A stretch of 44,006 nucleotides of DNA from a virus. Position 1 is the stretch's first letter; each line of letters starts with the position of its first letter. Positions 1 to 9,010 of the stretch are shown here, piece by piece. The notes under the pieces are model-generated. The model was given only the letters and a program-made list of their open reading frames with translations. It did not search any database and was not told where the DNA came from. The translations under genes and the position numbers were made by a program. The stretch covers positions 1 through 44,006 of IMG/VR virus record IMGVR_UViG_3300022752_000130; one strand, 5' to 3'.

Positions 1-888
1 GAAGTCTGTGTAAAGAACTCCAATGTTTCCACTTGTGGCGTTTTGTAGGCGAATTCCACCAGCATTGGTTGATGTATTGTTGGCGATGTTTAACGCAGAC
101 CCAGGACTCGTAGTGCCAATCCCTACGCGGCCTGAGCGGTCAATACGCATACTTTCAATCGGTGCGCCAACCGTATTGTCGTTAGTGCCGAACGTTAAAT
201 AATAGCCAGTACCATCGTAGGAGTAACCAATGTCTGCGGCGTGAATAGTTCCGTCGTAAATTGCTACAGCCGAAGAAGTGATGTTGCTGGTGGAATAAGG
301 AATGTTTGTTATGACGGCCTTTTTGGCGTAAGCCGCATCGCCTGATTGTACGTTTGCCGTCTTGGACTCTAATACTGCTCCAGGCGTAGAAGTCCCCAGA
401 CCTAAGCGGCCACTGGAGTCCAGGCGCATGCGTTCGGCGCCCCCAGTGCTAGCAATAATCGCTCCAGTTCCAACAGCAGATAAAGAAATGCGGCCAGGAG
501 CAGAGGCGTGCGATTCGCCAAAAGCAATAATGTTTGCGCCCGTGCCACTACCACTTCCGCCGTCGATGCGAATGTAACTTGTTGCAGAAGTCTGGAAGAT
601 CTCACCAGTAGATACTTTGACATTCCCACTGCTGTCAACAAACAACCGCCCAGTGCCATTAGTTGAGATGGCTAATGCGTTTGTTCCACTGCGATAGATT
701 CCAGTGTCTTTGTCCGCCGCAAAAGCAATGGCTGGCGCCAGTGCGTCTCCGTCAGCCAATCCACGAGTGATGCCGCTAACAGTGACGCTTTTGTTTGGCG
801 TTACCGCATCGCTAACGTCACGAATAAGAAACTGATCGTCAATTGCTAACGAATCACCAATCGATGAAAGCTGAGAAATCTTAGTCAC
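1..888 (-). CDS. Tail fibre protein, N-terminal part (truncated by window edge)
   Basis: An open frame of 296 codons runs off the left edge, so the C-terminus is missing. It begins at GTG 888; a TAA lies two codons upstream and there is no other early start. The N-terminus (MTKISQLSSIGDSLAIDDQF) has the look of phage fibre attachment domains. The body is rich in Gly, Ser, Thr and Asn and contains a repeated motif of the type R(I/L)D.SGR(V/L)G(I/L)GT(T/S).P, seen near residues 160 and 265, which is common in trimeric fibre shafts of aquatic phages. The likely role is receptor binding at the tail tip. No convincing Shine-Dalgarno is visible. It is the last gene seen of a leftward receptor-binding module. 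Family-level call by pattern; the receptor is unknown. Confidence 0.8.
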   Translation of the reverse strand, partial: MTKISQLSSIGDSLAIDDQFLIRDVSDAVTPNKSVTVSGITRGLADGDALAPAIAFAADKDTGIYRSGTNALAISTNGTGRLFVDSSGNVKVSTGEIFQTSATSYIRIDGGSGSGTGANIIAFGESHASAPGRISLSAVGTGAIIASTGGAERMRLDSSGRLGLGTSTPGAVLESKTANVQSGDAAYAKKAVITNIPYSTSNITSSAVAIYDGTIHAADIGYSYDGTGYYLTFGTNDNTVGAPIESMRIDRSGRVGIGTTSPGSALNIANNTSTNAGGIRLQNATSGNIGVLYTDF

Positions 889-950
889 GGTTTAGTTTAC
901 ACCAGAAGATAGTGACATTCTAAAGGCAATTCACATGTGTTCTTATTTCT

Positions 951-1478
951 CTATACAATTTCTAAGCGATATGGAACACCGGCCACTTGAATGCTCATAT
1001 AGTTAGCAATAGTCTTTCCCGATTCCACACTGATATTGCCGCTGCCCACAAGATTGTTTAAGCTTAGTCCACTAGGTATTGTCACTCCAGAAGCTGTCTC
1101 CAACTGAAGAGAGGACAATGGGGAAGAGCGGGCAAATAACGTGTCAGTGCTGCCAGAAAGAACAATTCCACTAACGACCAAGCCACTGGCTCCAATCTTG
1201 CCTTTATTTGTCCATATACCAGTCAGCACATCTCCCGCCTTGTTCGCATACAAAGCCGGGGTGATAGTCGCAAGAATTGCAGTGGATGCATTAATTTGCA
1301 ATTGGAAATTGGATGATGAATTAGCAATTTTTTGTATTTCTACATTGCTTACTCCCGAAGAAAGAAATAAGCCTCTAATGCGCTGATAGTCAACAGTTTG
1401 CAAATTAAGATTAATTCTCGCCCGAATAGGGTCTGGTAAATCGCTTAAATTGTTTTTTCTGACAAGTCCGCGAGTCAT
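951..1478 (-). CDS. Putative tail fibre/appendage protein, 175 aa
   Basis: ATG 1478 follows the neighbouring stop by 2 nt, so it is probably co-translated with the gene at 1481-2809. The N-terminus contains NNLSDLPDPIRARINLNL, similar to the NLSDV...AWDNLG motif of the two genes upstream, which suggests a shared attachment element. The rest is rich in Ser, Gly, Val and Ile with SG(I/V) turns (GLVVSGIVLSGS), consistent with a beta-rich fibre. No enzymatic motif is seen. I infer a small structural protein of the receptor-binding complex; an assembly partner is possible. No named family recognised. Confidence 0.6.
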   Translation of the reverse strand: MTRGLVRKNNLSDLPDPIRARINLNLQTVDYQRIRGLFLSSGVSNVEIQKIANSSSNFQLQINASTAILATITPALYANKAGDVLTGIWTNKGKIGASGLVVSGIVLSGSTDTLFARSSPLSSLQLETASGVTIPSGLSLNNLVGSGNISVESGKTIANYMSIQVAGVPYRLEIV

Positions 1479-1480
1479 TG

Positions 1481-2809
1481 TTAATCAGCCTCCACTTTAG
1501 AATCGTCCTCTAATAACCATATTGCATTTCGCTCGGTATGCAGCACTTTCGTATATGACAATGAGGCTCCGTCTGGATCAAAAACAAAGCCATACCTCCA
1601 TCGAAAATATTCTTCTATCGAATTAACTTGCGTATTGGATAGCACTTCACTGAACAAAGTAAGAGCGTGAACGCTTCCCTGGAAAGCCTGCGATCTGCTT
1701 ATTGAATCGCTCACGCCAATAACAAAACTACCGGCGCTTGAATAGGAGTACGATGGAGGGGAAATAAATGACAACTGTTGCCCATTGATTCTCATTTCCA
1801 AGCCATATGCCGAACTAGCGCGAACAGTGGCTACAAAGGTGCCATTAACTGGCATATTTGCAGGAAATCCTCCAATCAAGCTAGCAGTGAACAATCCCCA
1901 CGCTCCTCCTCTCCAAGCACTAGAAATATTTGCAAGTGAACTAATAATTGAATAATTTGTGTCGCCAGCAGATAGCGAATTGCTAATACTAAAAACCACT
2001 ACCAAAGTGGCAGCAGAAGGAATGGAGCCTCCAATTGCTCCAATGTTCAAAAAGTCGTCGCTGCCATCGAAATACACTCCATTTTTTTCGTTGAGTTCGG
2101 AAGATATAATTGTCGGCCTATAAGCACTTTCAGTTTGTACGGCACTGCCTCGTCCCAATACATCTTCCCATCGCCTCACTCCTGCATCTTCTAAGGTAAT
2201 TGTACTATATTCAGAGTCAAGCCACAATACATTTGAAGAAATGGTTGAAGGCGGTCCCAGGTACAAAGGTGCATATCTTTGCGCTGCTGCATTGTCCGTA
2301 AATTGAAAATATTGCCTTGATTTAACAAAATAAGAGGACCAGTTTTTTGTTTGCCCCTTAAAATTTACTCCGCTAACAGTAAGAGCAGGCACGTAAACTG
2401 GGCCTGTTAAATACTGGGCTCCAACGCCGTAATTGCCTGATGCCGTTGGCGAAAAATAACTGTTAGTTGATGCGGAAATAATATCAAAATTAACATTATA
2501 ATAAGCCCTGTCATTATTAACTGTTGCGCCTGATAAGTATGTAATACCAGAGTCGCCATTTTTGCTAATCTTGCCAGACATGGCCGTTAGACCAGACGAA
2601 GCCCCAACCGTCAAGCCGCTAATTTGCGATTCCAAAAAGGTGGTAAGGTCTTTACAATTGAAATAATCTCCTTCCGTGACGCCAGCGGCGCTGGTGCCAA
2701 CGAGCAAAGCAAGGTCGCGACGATCAATGCCGAGATTGTCCCAGCATTTGTTTCTGTCTTCTACTTCAGCAAGACTTCGCGATGCTCTAAAACCAAACTG
2801 TTGCGTCAT
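1481..2809 (-). CDS. Fibre/appendage protein with concanavalin A-like (LamG-type) lectin domain, 442 aa
   Basis: Residues 1-50 carry an attachment-like motif (RSLAEVEDRNKCWDNLGI). The C-terminal half (about 195-430) matches a ConA-like/LamG pattern common in viral and bacterial surface proteins: WLDSEYSTITL, then a WEDV segment, RPTII, GVYFDGSDDFLNIG, and a closing EVLSNTQVNSIEEYFRWRYG. Such domains bind carbohydrate, so the likely role is recognition of host polysaccharide. Start ATG 2809 overlaps the upstream stop by 4 nt (ATGA), indicating translational coupling. It lies in the leftward fibre module. The lectin-fold call is from motif memory; sugar specificity is unknown. Confidence 0.75.
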   Translation of the reverse strand: MTQQFGFRASRSLAEVEDRNKCWDNLGIDRRDLALLVGTSAAGVTEGDYFNCKDLTTFLESQISGLTVGASSGLTAMSGKISKNGDSGITYLSGATVNNDRAYYNVNFDIISASTNSYFSPTASGNYGVGAQYLTGPVYVPALTVSGVNFKGQTKNWSSYFVKSRQYFQFTDNAAAQRYAPLYLGPPSTISSNVLWLDSEYSTITLEDAGVRRWEDVLGRGSAVQTESAYRPTIISSELNEKNGVYFDGSDDFLNIGAIGGSIPSAATLVVVFSISNSLSAGDTNYSIISSLANISSAWRGGAWGLFTASLIGGFPANMPVNGTFVATVRASSAYGLEMRINGQQLSFISPPSYSYSSAGSFVIGVSDSISRSQAFQGSVHALTLFSEVLSNTQVNSIEEYFRWRYGFVFDPDGASLSYTKVLHTERNAIWLLEDDSKVEAD

Positions 2810-3363
2810 GATTGCCCCGCCTTTAAGTAGTAAATATAGCCAGCCTCTTCAATGGGAATGGCAACTTCCGGCGATAATACGGTGCCGCTAGTAATTATAT
2901 TTTGTATTACCACGCCACTATTAACAATCAATTTGTCCAATAAAATGCTTGTTGTAGCAACGCCGCTAGCAAATGGGGAGGAAGACAAAGACTGTGCATT
3001 ATTCCCATTGATTCGCAATGACTGTACAGACAGCACTCCATTCAGCGAATAGTTGCCAACAGACGACGGCGACGCTTTTAGGAGAGCATTGTTTTGCAGA
3101 ACAACGCCGCTAGCCACTTGGGCAGCAATGGTATTAAGTCGGGACTGCGCATTGCTTGTCAATCCCTTTAATAAAAGTAAGTCGCGAGCACTTACCCTAC
3201 TTACACCATTAAGAGCTAAAATATCGGCCCCTTTAACAACAATTCCGCTAACAGTTGCGTTGTTAATTACATAACTAATGCCATTGCCTAAATTATCCCA
3301 AGCCACTTCTGCGCTGGCCACATCGCTTAAATTTTGAGAGGCTACCAAGCCAGCAAATGCCAT
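2806..3363 (-). CDS. Putative tail fibre/appendage protein, 185 aa
   Basis: The N-terminus reads GLVASQNLSDVASAEVAWDN, the clearest copy of an attachment-like motif shared with the two genes downstream. The remainder is beta-prone with repeated (A/V)SG(V/I) turns and ends in a hydrophobic YIYYLK segment. The start ATG 3363 overlaps the last base of the upstream stop, with a GGAGG-like ribosome site within that gene's 3' end, so expression is coupled. No catalytic residues are seen. Probably a virion structural component of the receptor-binding apparatus; no named family. Confidence 0.6.
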   Translation of the reverse strand: MAFAGLVASQNLSDVASAEVAWDNLGNGISYVINNATVSGIVVKGADILALNGVSRVSARDLLLLKGLTSNAQSRLNTIAAQVASGVVLQNNALLKASPSSVGNYSLNGVLSVQSLRINGNNAQSLSSSPFASGVATTSILLDKLIVNSGVVIQNIITSGTVLSPEVAIPIEEAGYIYYLKAGQS

Positions 3364-5744
3364 TATTGTTCCTCCCAGTTGATGCTTACGCTTGCTTCTC
3401 CAGATGCAGTGCGAGCAGTGGCCACAACAAACAGCGCCCCGGTGCTTTCAATACTTCCTGGCTGTCCTGTTATAAACATTTTATCTGGGCCAAACAATGG
3501 ACTGAGATCGAATTGACGACTTTCGCCACTTGCAATGAAATAAGTGGCTACTCTCTGACCACCACGCAGTACTCTTTGCCCTTGTGTATCCACCAATACT
3601 GCGCTCAATGGATCGGCCAATGTATTCTCAAATTTATTTGCTACGTATTCAGTGCCGCCAGCAGCAGCGGAATTTTGAGTCATGCCACTGGTCAGGGGCC
3701 ACGAAGTTTGAGCTTGCGTAGAGCCACTGCCGGGAATCAAACGTGTGGCCAATGCCTGCTCTGCTAGCACCACATCCGAAACGACACTATCAGAATGCCC
3801 TTCCACAACAAGCCGAATAGGCCATGGATTATTGCCTGAGATGGTAATCGAACGCCCTGCTGCGCTAATAGTGGTGGTGCTTGCGTTGGGAAATGCAATG
3901 GAGAAATCAGTTGTTTGATTGCATCCAAAACTGCTTGGAAATCTTGCCTCTCCAACGACTTGCCCAAACCTGTTAAATTGAAAAACTGGATAATCTGATG
4001 CTACCCATAGCACTGTATCGTTTTCTGGGTTATAAGATAACCCGCTCGCATTAGGAAGGAGTCCGACGCGAGAATAACCAGAATTAAATTGCCTGAAAAT
4101 GGTGCCTGCCATTACGCCACTAGCAACGAAACCGCTACTGACGGCGTAATTATTCATGCGACCAAATGTAATACTTGTTATTCCTCCCGGCAATGTTCTG
4201 TCTGTAGTAATAGTCGTGAGATCATCCGTAATAGATACTACATGTGTAGCAAGAATACCAGCCCCTACAACTTTAGTTTTACGTCCCAAGCGATAATCTG
4301 TGCTTCCACTAATTTCGTTCCTAATATCTGGAAAGAATTGACCTGATGGAGTGATTAAAACATTAGCTCCCGCCCTTGTTACTGTAATGCCAGAAGCCGC
4401 ATTGCTAGTAAGTGTTGTTCCATTTCCATAGAAATAGCTTTCTTGCCCGCAAGTGCCATTTTCCTGAAATACTAAATCAAGGCGAGCATCAGTGGTAGCA
4501 AAGGCCGAAAGTCCATTCGGAAATACAGCCTTCTTGTTTGCCACTCCATTGATGGTGCTTTTGACTTGCAAGCCAATTAAAGAGCGAGGGATGTTGGTAA
4601 TTGGCTTTAAGCTATCAAGTCCTGCAGCGCCAGTAGTAACAGTCCCTTTATCTCCTCCATCGATGTAGACGCTGCTTCCATAAAGATTAATAAAAGCAGG
4701 AGAAGTGGCTCCTGCTGTGGTTTGCGCCTCCACAAAAAGCTTCAAAAATGGACTGCGCAGGCTAGGTACAGTAAATTGATTTTCCGCAAAGATATAGTGC
4801 AATGCCACCCACCTTGCTTCATCATGATCAATGGGCACATAAGCTAAAAACTTTGCCCCAACAGCTCCGTACCAGCTAAATTCAATTTTGAACATTGTCA
4901 CTCGCGACAAGTCAAGGTTCCAGCCAGTAGAACCTTCGTTTGGCTGAATAGGATCACCATTCCAACTATCACGATCTACTTTCAGTGTGCCAAGATCAGG
5001 TGAAGTGCGCACAATATACAAGTCACTTCCTTTTTCAAACTGAAAGAAATAGCCGTCTCCCACGCTATTTCTACATCCCCATCGCACCACTTCTCCTTGG
5101 TAATCGCTGCCCGTAGACATTCTCACGCCAAAAGTAAAACTATTTACTCTTCCGGGCTGATAACGAAATGTACGCTTACTTTCCCAGAAGGTTCTCATTG
5201 AACCATCGGTTTTGCCACCAGGAAAGCGCCCGCTGTTATCATCTACAAGATAAGTGAAGCTAATGGGAGGAGGAAATGCATAGGCTTGTAAAGCGCTTTC
5301 TGCTGGAATGTGCCGCCAAAAATAACCATAATCATCAGCAAAAGTCCAATCCGTAGGATCAGTTGCATATACATAGGCAGCACTGTCAGGACCAGCATAA
5401 AATTCCTTATCATTTACGCCATAGATATTTACTGCGTCAAACAAGCCAAGAGCTGTTTCGCTTCTTTCTACGCCAAGCAAAGTCGTCGCTACTTCGCTTT
5501 GGTTTCTATTAATAATGTCAACAGAAATTTGGGAGCCCGTTGAATTAGTAATTACTACCGGCGTAAGCCCTTCATCAGCAACCAGCACCAATGTGCCCTT
5601 CGCATCGCCAGTTAGCTTTTTTTGATCAGCCGGATCAATCAGGGAGTCGCCAGTTAGAAAATCAATAAGTTCTGCATCAATTAGTTCATCGCCTGCAGGC
5701 GCAACGTTGTCGGGCAGTTGATAGTACTCCGAGATAGTTGTCAT
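3363..5744 (-). CDS. Large virion structural/tail fibre protein, paralogue of the 5756-7501 product, 793 aa
   Basis: Shared blocks with the neighbouring 581-aa protein include FRYQPGRV...FGVR, (V/M)TMFK.E.SWYGAVG..FLAYVP, YIDGGDKGT and a C-terminal S(I/L).WEEQ, so the two arose by duplication. This copy has about 250 extra residues inserted around 420-690, including PENDTVLWVASDYPVFQFNR followed by a G.VVGE.RFP turn, which resembles a blade of an NHL or SdiA-regulated-type beta-propeller. The size and place in the fibre module suggest a distal tail or side-fibre component. Start ATG 5744 lies 11 nt after the upstream stop. Role inferred; the duplication is seen directly. Confidence 0.7.
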   Translation of the reverse strand: MTTISEYYQLPDNVAPAGDELIDAELIDFLTGDSLIDPADQKKLTGDAKGTLVLVADEGLTPVVITNSTGSQISVDIINRNQSEVATTLLGVERSETALGLFDAVNIYGVNDKEFYAGPDSAAYVYATDPTDWTFADDYGYFWRHIPAESALQAYAFPPPISFTYLVDDNSGRFPGGKTDGSMRTFWESKRTFRYQPGRVNSFTFGVRMSTGSDYQGEVVRWGCRNSVGDGYFFQFEKGSDLYIVRTSPDLGTLKVDRDSWNGDPIQPNEGSTGWNLDLSRVTMFKIEFSWYGAVGAKFLAYVPIDHDEARWVALHYIFAENQFTVPSLRSPFLKLFVEAQTTAGATSPAFINLYGSSVYIDGGDKGTVTTGAAGLDSLKPITNIPRSLIGLQVKSTINGVANKKAVFPNGLSAFATTDARLDLVFQENGTCGQESYFYGNGTTLTSNAASGITVTRAGANVLITPSGQFFPDIRNEISGSTDYRLGRKTKVVGAGILATHVVSITDDLTTITTDRTLPGGITSITFGRMNNYAVSSGFVASGVMAGTIFRQFNSGYSRVGLLPNASGLSYNPENDTVLWVASDYPVFQFNRFGQVVGEARFPSSFGCNQTTDFSIAFPNASTTTISAAGRSITISGNNPWPIRLVVEGHSDSVVSDVVLAEQALATRLIPGSGSTQAQTSWPLTSGMTQNSAAAGGTEYVANKFENTLADPLSAVLVDTQGQRVLRGGQRVATYFIASGESRQFDLSPLFGPDKMFITGQPGSIESTGALFVVATARTASGEASVSINWEEQ

Positions 5745-5755
5745 TTAAGAACTCC

Positions 5756-7501
5756 CTACACCTGCTCTTCCCACGTTAGCGATGCGCTCATGTCTGCACT
5801 TGCCCCAATACCTTTGGCAAACACATAGAGGGCATCGCCAGCAGCAGCAGTCAATGGGTAGGAAAGATAGTCTTTGTTGTAACCAAAGTAAGGAGCCAAG
5901 TCAAGATCAACACCGCCAGCGCCCACATAAAAAGTGGCCACATTGATGCCACCCGAAAGCGTAACGACACCGCTCGTGGTGGTCACATTGACGGGGCTAA
6001 GCGTAGCAGCGCTTGTGAACGATGGAGTGCCGGAAACAGTAGTGGGATTTTTGATGAGCTTGACAACTGCACGTCCGCTGCTTCCTACACCAAGACGAGT
6101 GGGATAAACTTGCATACGATTGCGAATGGAGTTGATATTTTCCTTCACTTGAATGCCAACCAGCATGGTGCCGCTAACTGTTATTGTGCGATCAGCAGCA
6201 TTGCTTTCAGAACGAGCAGTGATTGTTCCTTTGTCTCCTCCATCGATATAATAAGAGGCTCCATATTTGTAAATAGCACATTCATTAGCGCTAGTGGCTT
6301 TTTGCGCCAAATAAGAAATGGGAAGGGTGGGGTTAGCTAGGCTCGGGCTCGTTAGTTGGTTAGAAGCCCTAATGTGATGCATTCTCACCCATCGAGCTTC
6401 ACCAGTGCTAGTGGCATCAGGCACATATGCTAGAAAATGACCACCAACGGCGCCGTACCAACTATATTCCGTCTTGAACATCGTCACTTTTGAAAAGTCA
6501 ATGTTCCATACACTGGTGTCGCTCACTACATCGCCATTTACATCAATAACAGTACTGCCATTGATATAAGTGATCACGGGAGAAGAAGCAGTACCTCCAA
6601 CGGAGAGAGTGAATGAATTGCGACCTGGTGTTTTGTCTGAATAATATTGTGCCTTCGTTTCGCCATCTAGCCGGTCATGGCTGAAATATTTACGAGGCAC
6701 ACGATATTCGTAAGTGTAGCGATAGGAGGGCTCCACTGCAATGAAAGACCCTGAAACGCTTGTAGTGCCATCAGAAGATGCAATGTTTCCAATGTTTACG
6801 CCCCCACTACCTCGAACGCTCCTATCAAATAATCCTGCGTGAATGTAGGTGAGACCGGCTCGAACAATCACAAGATCTGTGCCTGCCGTGCCAATGTCAC
6901 CATCGGCAACATTAGGAGTGCGAATGCCTGCCTCGTTGCTTTCAAAAGCGTTACTGCGCCTCACACAATAAAAATTAAAGTCTTTGTCGGCACTGCTTGC
7001 TTGACTGCCACCTTGCACTTCAATATAATATCCATCACGCTTATCAAAGGCTCCAAATTTCTTGATGTCTGTAAAATCGTTTGATACTGATGTCCTCACG
7101 CCAAAAGTTGCAGCACTCACTCGACCGGGCTGATAACGGAAAAAACGCTTGCTGCTGAGAATTTGATAGTTATTTGTCGTGGCCACGCCAAGCGCTACTT
7201 TCGCTGCACTTTCATTGGCAACGTGAGTGGTCGTGCCGCCACCTTCACTTGCCCATTCGTTTGGGTTGATGTCATAAGTAGTAACATCAGCAAAGATGCC
7301 AAGAGCTACCTCTGCGCGAGGAATGCCAAGCAAGCTTAAGCTCACTTCACTGATTTGCTGGTTAGCCACCTCCACTGGCACTGCCGTTTGGTCGCTAGCG
7401 ACGACCACGGGCAAGCTAGTTGCCATTGTTTGCTGCCCAGGAGGAATAGGAGCAGTGCGTCCAATAGTAACTACACTTACACCTTCTTTTAAATCAGCCA
7501 T
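5756..7501 (-). CDS. Virion structural/tail fibre protein, shorter paralogue, 581 aa
   Basis: Aligns by eye along most of its length with the 793-aa protein downstream: SLLGIPRAEVALGIFADV against TLLGVERSETALGLFDAV, SKRFFRYQPGRVSAATFGVR, TMFKTEYSWYGAVGGHFLAY, YYIDGGDKGTIT, and the terminal SASLTWEEQV. It lacks the central propeller-like insertion and probably represents the ancestral form. No signal peptide, membrane segment or catalytic motif is apparent. It lies between a BppU-like gene and its paralogue, so a role in the tail appendage is likely. Start ATG 7501, 6 nt after the upstream stop. Confidence 0.7.
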   Translation of the reverse strand: MADLKEGVSVVTIGRTAPIPPGQQTMATSLPVVVASDQTAVPVEVANQQISEVSLSLLGIPRAEVALGIFADVTTYDINPNEWASEGGGTTTHVANESAAKVALGVATTNNYQILSSKRFFRYQPGRVSAATFGVRTSVSNDFTDIKKFGAFDKRDGYYIEVQGGSQASSADKDFNFYCVRRSNAFESNEAGIRTPNVADGDIGTAGTDLVIVRAGLTYIHAGLFDRSVRGSGGVNIGNIASSDGTTSVSGSFIAVEPSYRYTYEYRVPRKYFSHDRLDGETKAQYYSDKTPGRNSFTLSVGGTASSPVITYINGSTVIDVNGDVVSDTSVWNIDFSKVTMFKTEYSWYGAVGGHFLAYVPDATSTGEARWVRMHHIRASNQLTSPSLANPTLPISYLAQKATSANECAIYKYGASYYIDGGDKGTITARSESNAADRTITVSGTMLVGIQVKENINSIRNRMQVYPTRLGVGSSGRAVVKLIKNPTTVSGTPSFTSAATLSPVNVTTTSGVVTLSGGINVATFYVGAGGVDLDLAPYFGYNKDYLSYPLTAAAGDALYVFAKGIGASADMSASLTWEEQV

Positions 7502-7507
7502 AATTCC

Positions 7508-8206
7508 TCAAGGAAAACAATTGGAAAATGTAGTGCCTACAAGCACTCCACCACCAACCACTGTATCTTGCTTTAGTCTATAAACTTTTCCACCTATTCC
7601 CGAGGCTGTAATGCCAGAAAGAGAAGCAATGGTAAAAGAATAAGGAGCTAAATAAGTAATGCCAGTCAAATTGGTATAAATACGAGCACTTGTACCATTG
7701 TAGTTGATACCACTTGATGTGGTGGTGCCACTAAATACTACTCGTTCTGTAGCTCCAAGTCCATGATTAGTTTGCGAAATAAATACACCACTGCTAACAC
7801 TTATTAAATCAGCTAATTCATCTTGCTTTTCAATGCGCACATCCCATGACAATGAACCTTGCACTTCATTTTCAGTGTAAGTAGTAGGAAAAAAACTTTG
7901 ACTAATCGCTGCATTTTGTGGTTCTTCTGCTGCATCCCAGATTGCAGCCACTTGAGAAGAACTTAACCATAATTTTATCACTCCATTGCGTAATGGTTCT
8001 TGCTTTTCTATGTTAAAAGCTGTAATTTGCGATAAAACTCCAGATGTCTGGTATTTCCAAACTGAAGCGCAAACTTCTACAGCACTTAAGTCAAATGGCT
8101 CGCCATCACTATCTTGCAATAACAAACTAATACCATCAAAGAAATCTCTACGCAATAAATGTAAATTAATTTGCGGTACAAGTTTAGTGGCAAGAAAAAT
8201 GCTCAT
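7508..8206 (-). CDS. BppU-like baseplate/tail structural protein, 232 aa
   Basis: Residues about 20-145 follow the pattern of N-terminal domains of phage baseplate upper proteins and lambdoid structural proteins: GISLLLQDSDGEPFDLSAVE, a variable strand region, GVIKLWLSSSQVAAIWDA, and a DVRIEKQDEL..LISVSSGV strand. This is an Ig-like beta sandwich. The C-terminal part has SGI-rich repeats typical of fibres. It overlaps the 8203-8610 gene by 4 nt (ATGA). Probable role: anchoring fibres to the tail tip. Homology is from pattern only. Confidence 0.6.
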   Translation of the reverse strand: MSIFLATKLVPQINLHLLRRDFFDGISLLLQDSDGEPFDLSAVEVCASVWKYQTSGVLSQITAFNIEKQEPLRNGVIKLWLSSSQVAAIWDAAEEPQNAAISQSFFPTTYTENEVQGSLSWDVRIEKQDELADLISVSSGVFISQTNHGLGATERVVFSGTTTSSGINYNGTSARIYTNLTGITYLAPYSFTIASLSGITASGIGGKVYRLKQDTVVGGGVLVGTTFSNCFP

Positions 8207-8610
8207 GCCACCTCTCGATATGAAAGCATCACCGTATAAGTAGTGGTGCCACTTACTACAGCATTAATTTTTTCACCAATAACACTTTCAAAAAGCCCTA
8301 AAGGATTACTTTGTGTTAAATTACCATTGCCATCAATATGAAATGGAGGTGTTTTATCGGTTGATGCACCACTTTGTAGTTTTACCGTACAGCCCGATAC
8401 TGAAGTAATAGTCATTGCTATCACTCGTAGTTTACGACTATTTACGGCTGCAATTACATCTGCACTAGCAGTGTTAGTAATAAAAGCACTTTTCAGCTCA
8501 GAAGTAAATAAATCATTATTTACAATAAATGGATCGCCAGTGGCACCAGCTCCAGTGGCTTTTATGTAGGCAGCATTGCCAGCAGCATCAAGTCCGTAGA
8601 GATTTGCCAT
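8203..8610 (-). CDS. Putative virion structural protein, 135 aa
   Basis: A Gly/Ala/Thr-rich protein beginning MANLYGLDAAGNAAYIKATG, with a central SRKLRVIAMTITSVSGCTVK strand pair and a TTTYTVMLSY end, giving an all-beta impression. It sits between a detached J-like fragment and a BppU-like gene, with a 4-nt overlap downstream and one base to the upstream gene. That spacing points to a structural operon member, perhaps a small tail-tip decoration. No named family recognised and no catalytic residues. Confidence 0.55.
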   Translation of the reverse strand: MANLYGLDAAGNAAYIKATGAGATGDPFIVNNDLFTSELKSAFITNTASADVIAAVNSRKLRVIAMTITSVSGCTVKLQSGASTDKTPPFHIDGNGNLTQSNPLGLFESVIGEKINAVVSGTTTYTVMLSYREVA

Positions 8611-8611
8611 A

Positions 8612-9010
8612 TTAAAAAATTAAGAAAAGGTAACGCTGATTAGGCACTTCCGCACCGTTCACTAATTTTACCGTTTGATTTTTAGTAAAATCAAAAGCCA
8701 GTGGACTGGAAAATGCTACTGTACTATAAGCATAAGGAGAGCGAATGCCATTAATGCCTATTGTAGCAATTCTAATTTGATAAACTGCTTGTCCGGTGTA
8801 ATTATCAGCAGCAAAACGAATATAGTTTGTAGCGCTACGGCCAATATTAGTCCACAATTTATTTTCTACATCTAAATAATCAACATCAAATACTCCAATA
8901 AAAGGATTATTTTGCAATGGATTCCAGCAAATGGCTGGATTAACTGCTGCATTAAGAATTGAATAAGACGAATACTGAGGGTACTCCCATGTGACTTCAT
9001 TATAAGCCAT
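8612..9010 (-). CDS. Fibronectin III-like tail-tip protein, possible detached J C-terminal domain, 132 aa
   Basis: Contains YQIRIATIGINGIRSPYAYS, which fits the last strands of a fibronectin type III fold (Y.IRV.A.N..G.RS), after an aromatic N-terminal half. In lambda-like phages such domains are the C-terminal part of the host-specificity protein J. Here the gene begins on the base at which the shortened J ends (9010), so it looks like a J domain that has become a separate, translationally coupled gene. That origin is inference. It could also be an independent small tip protein. Confidence 0.55.
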   Translation of the reverse strand: MAYNEVTWEYPQYSSYSILNAAVNPAICWNPLQNNPFIGVFDVDYLDVENKLWTNIGRSATNYIRFAADNYTGQAVYQIRIATIGINGIRSPYAYSTVAFSSPLAFDFTKNQTVKLVNGAEVPNQRYLFLIF

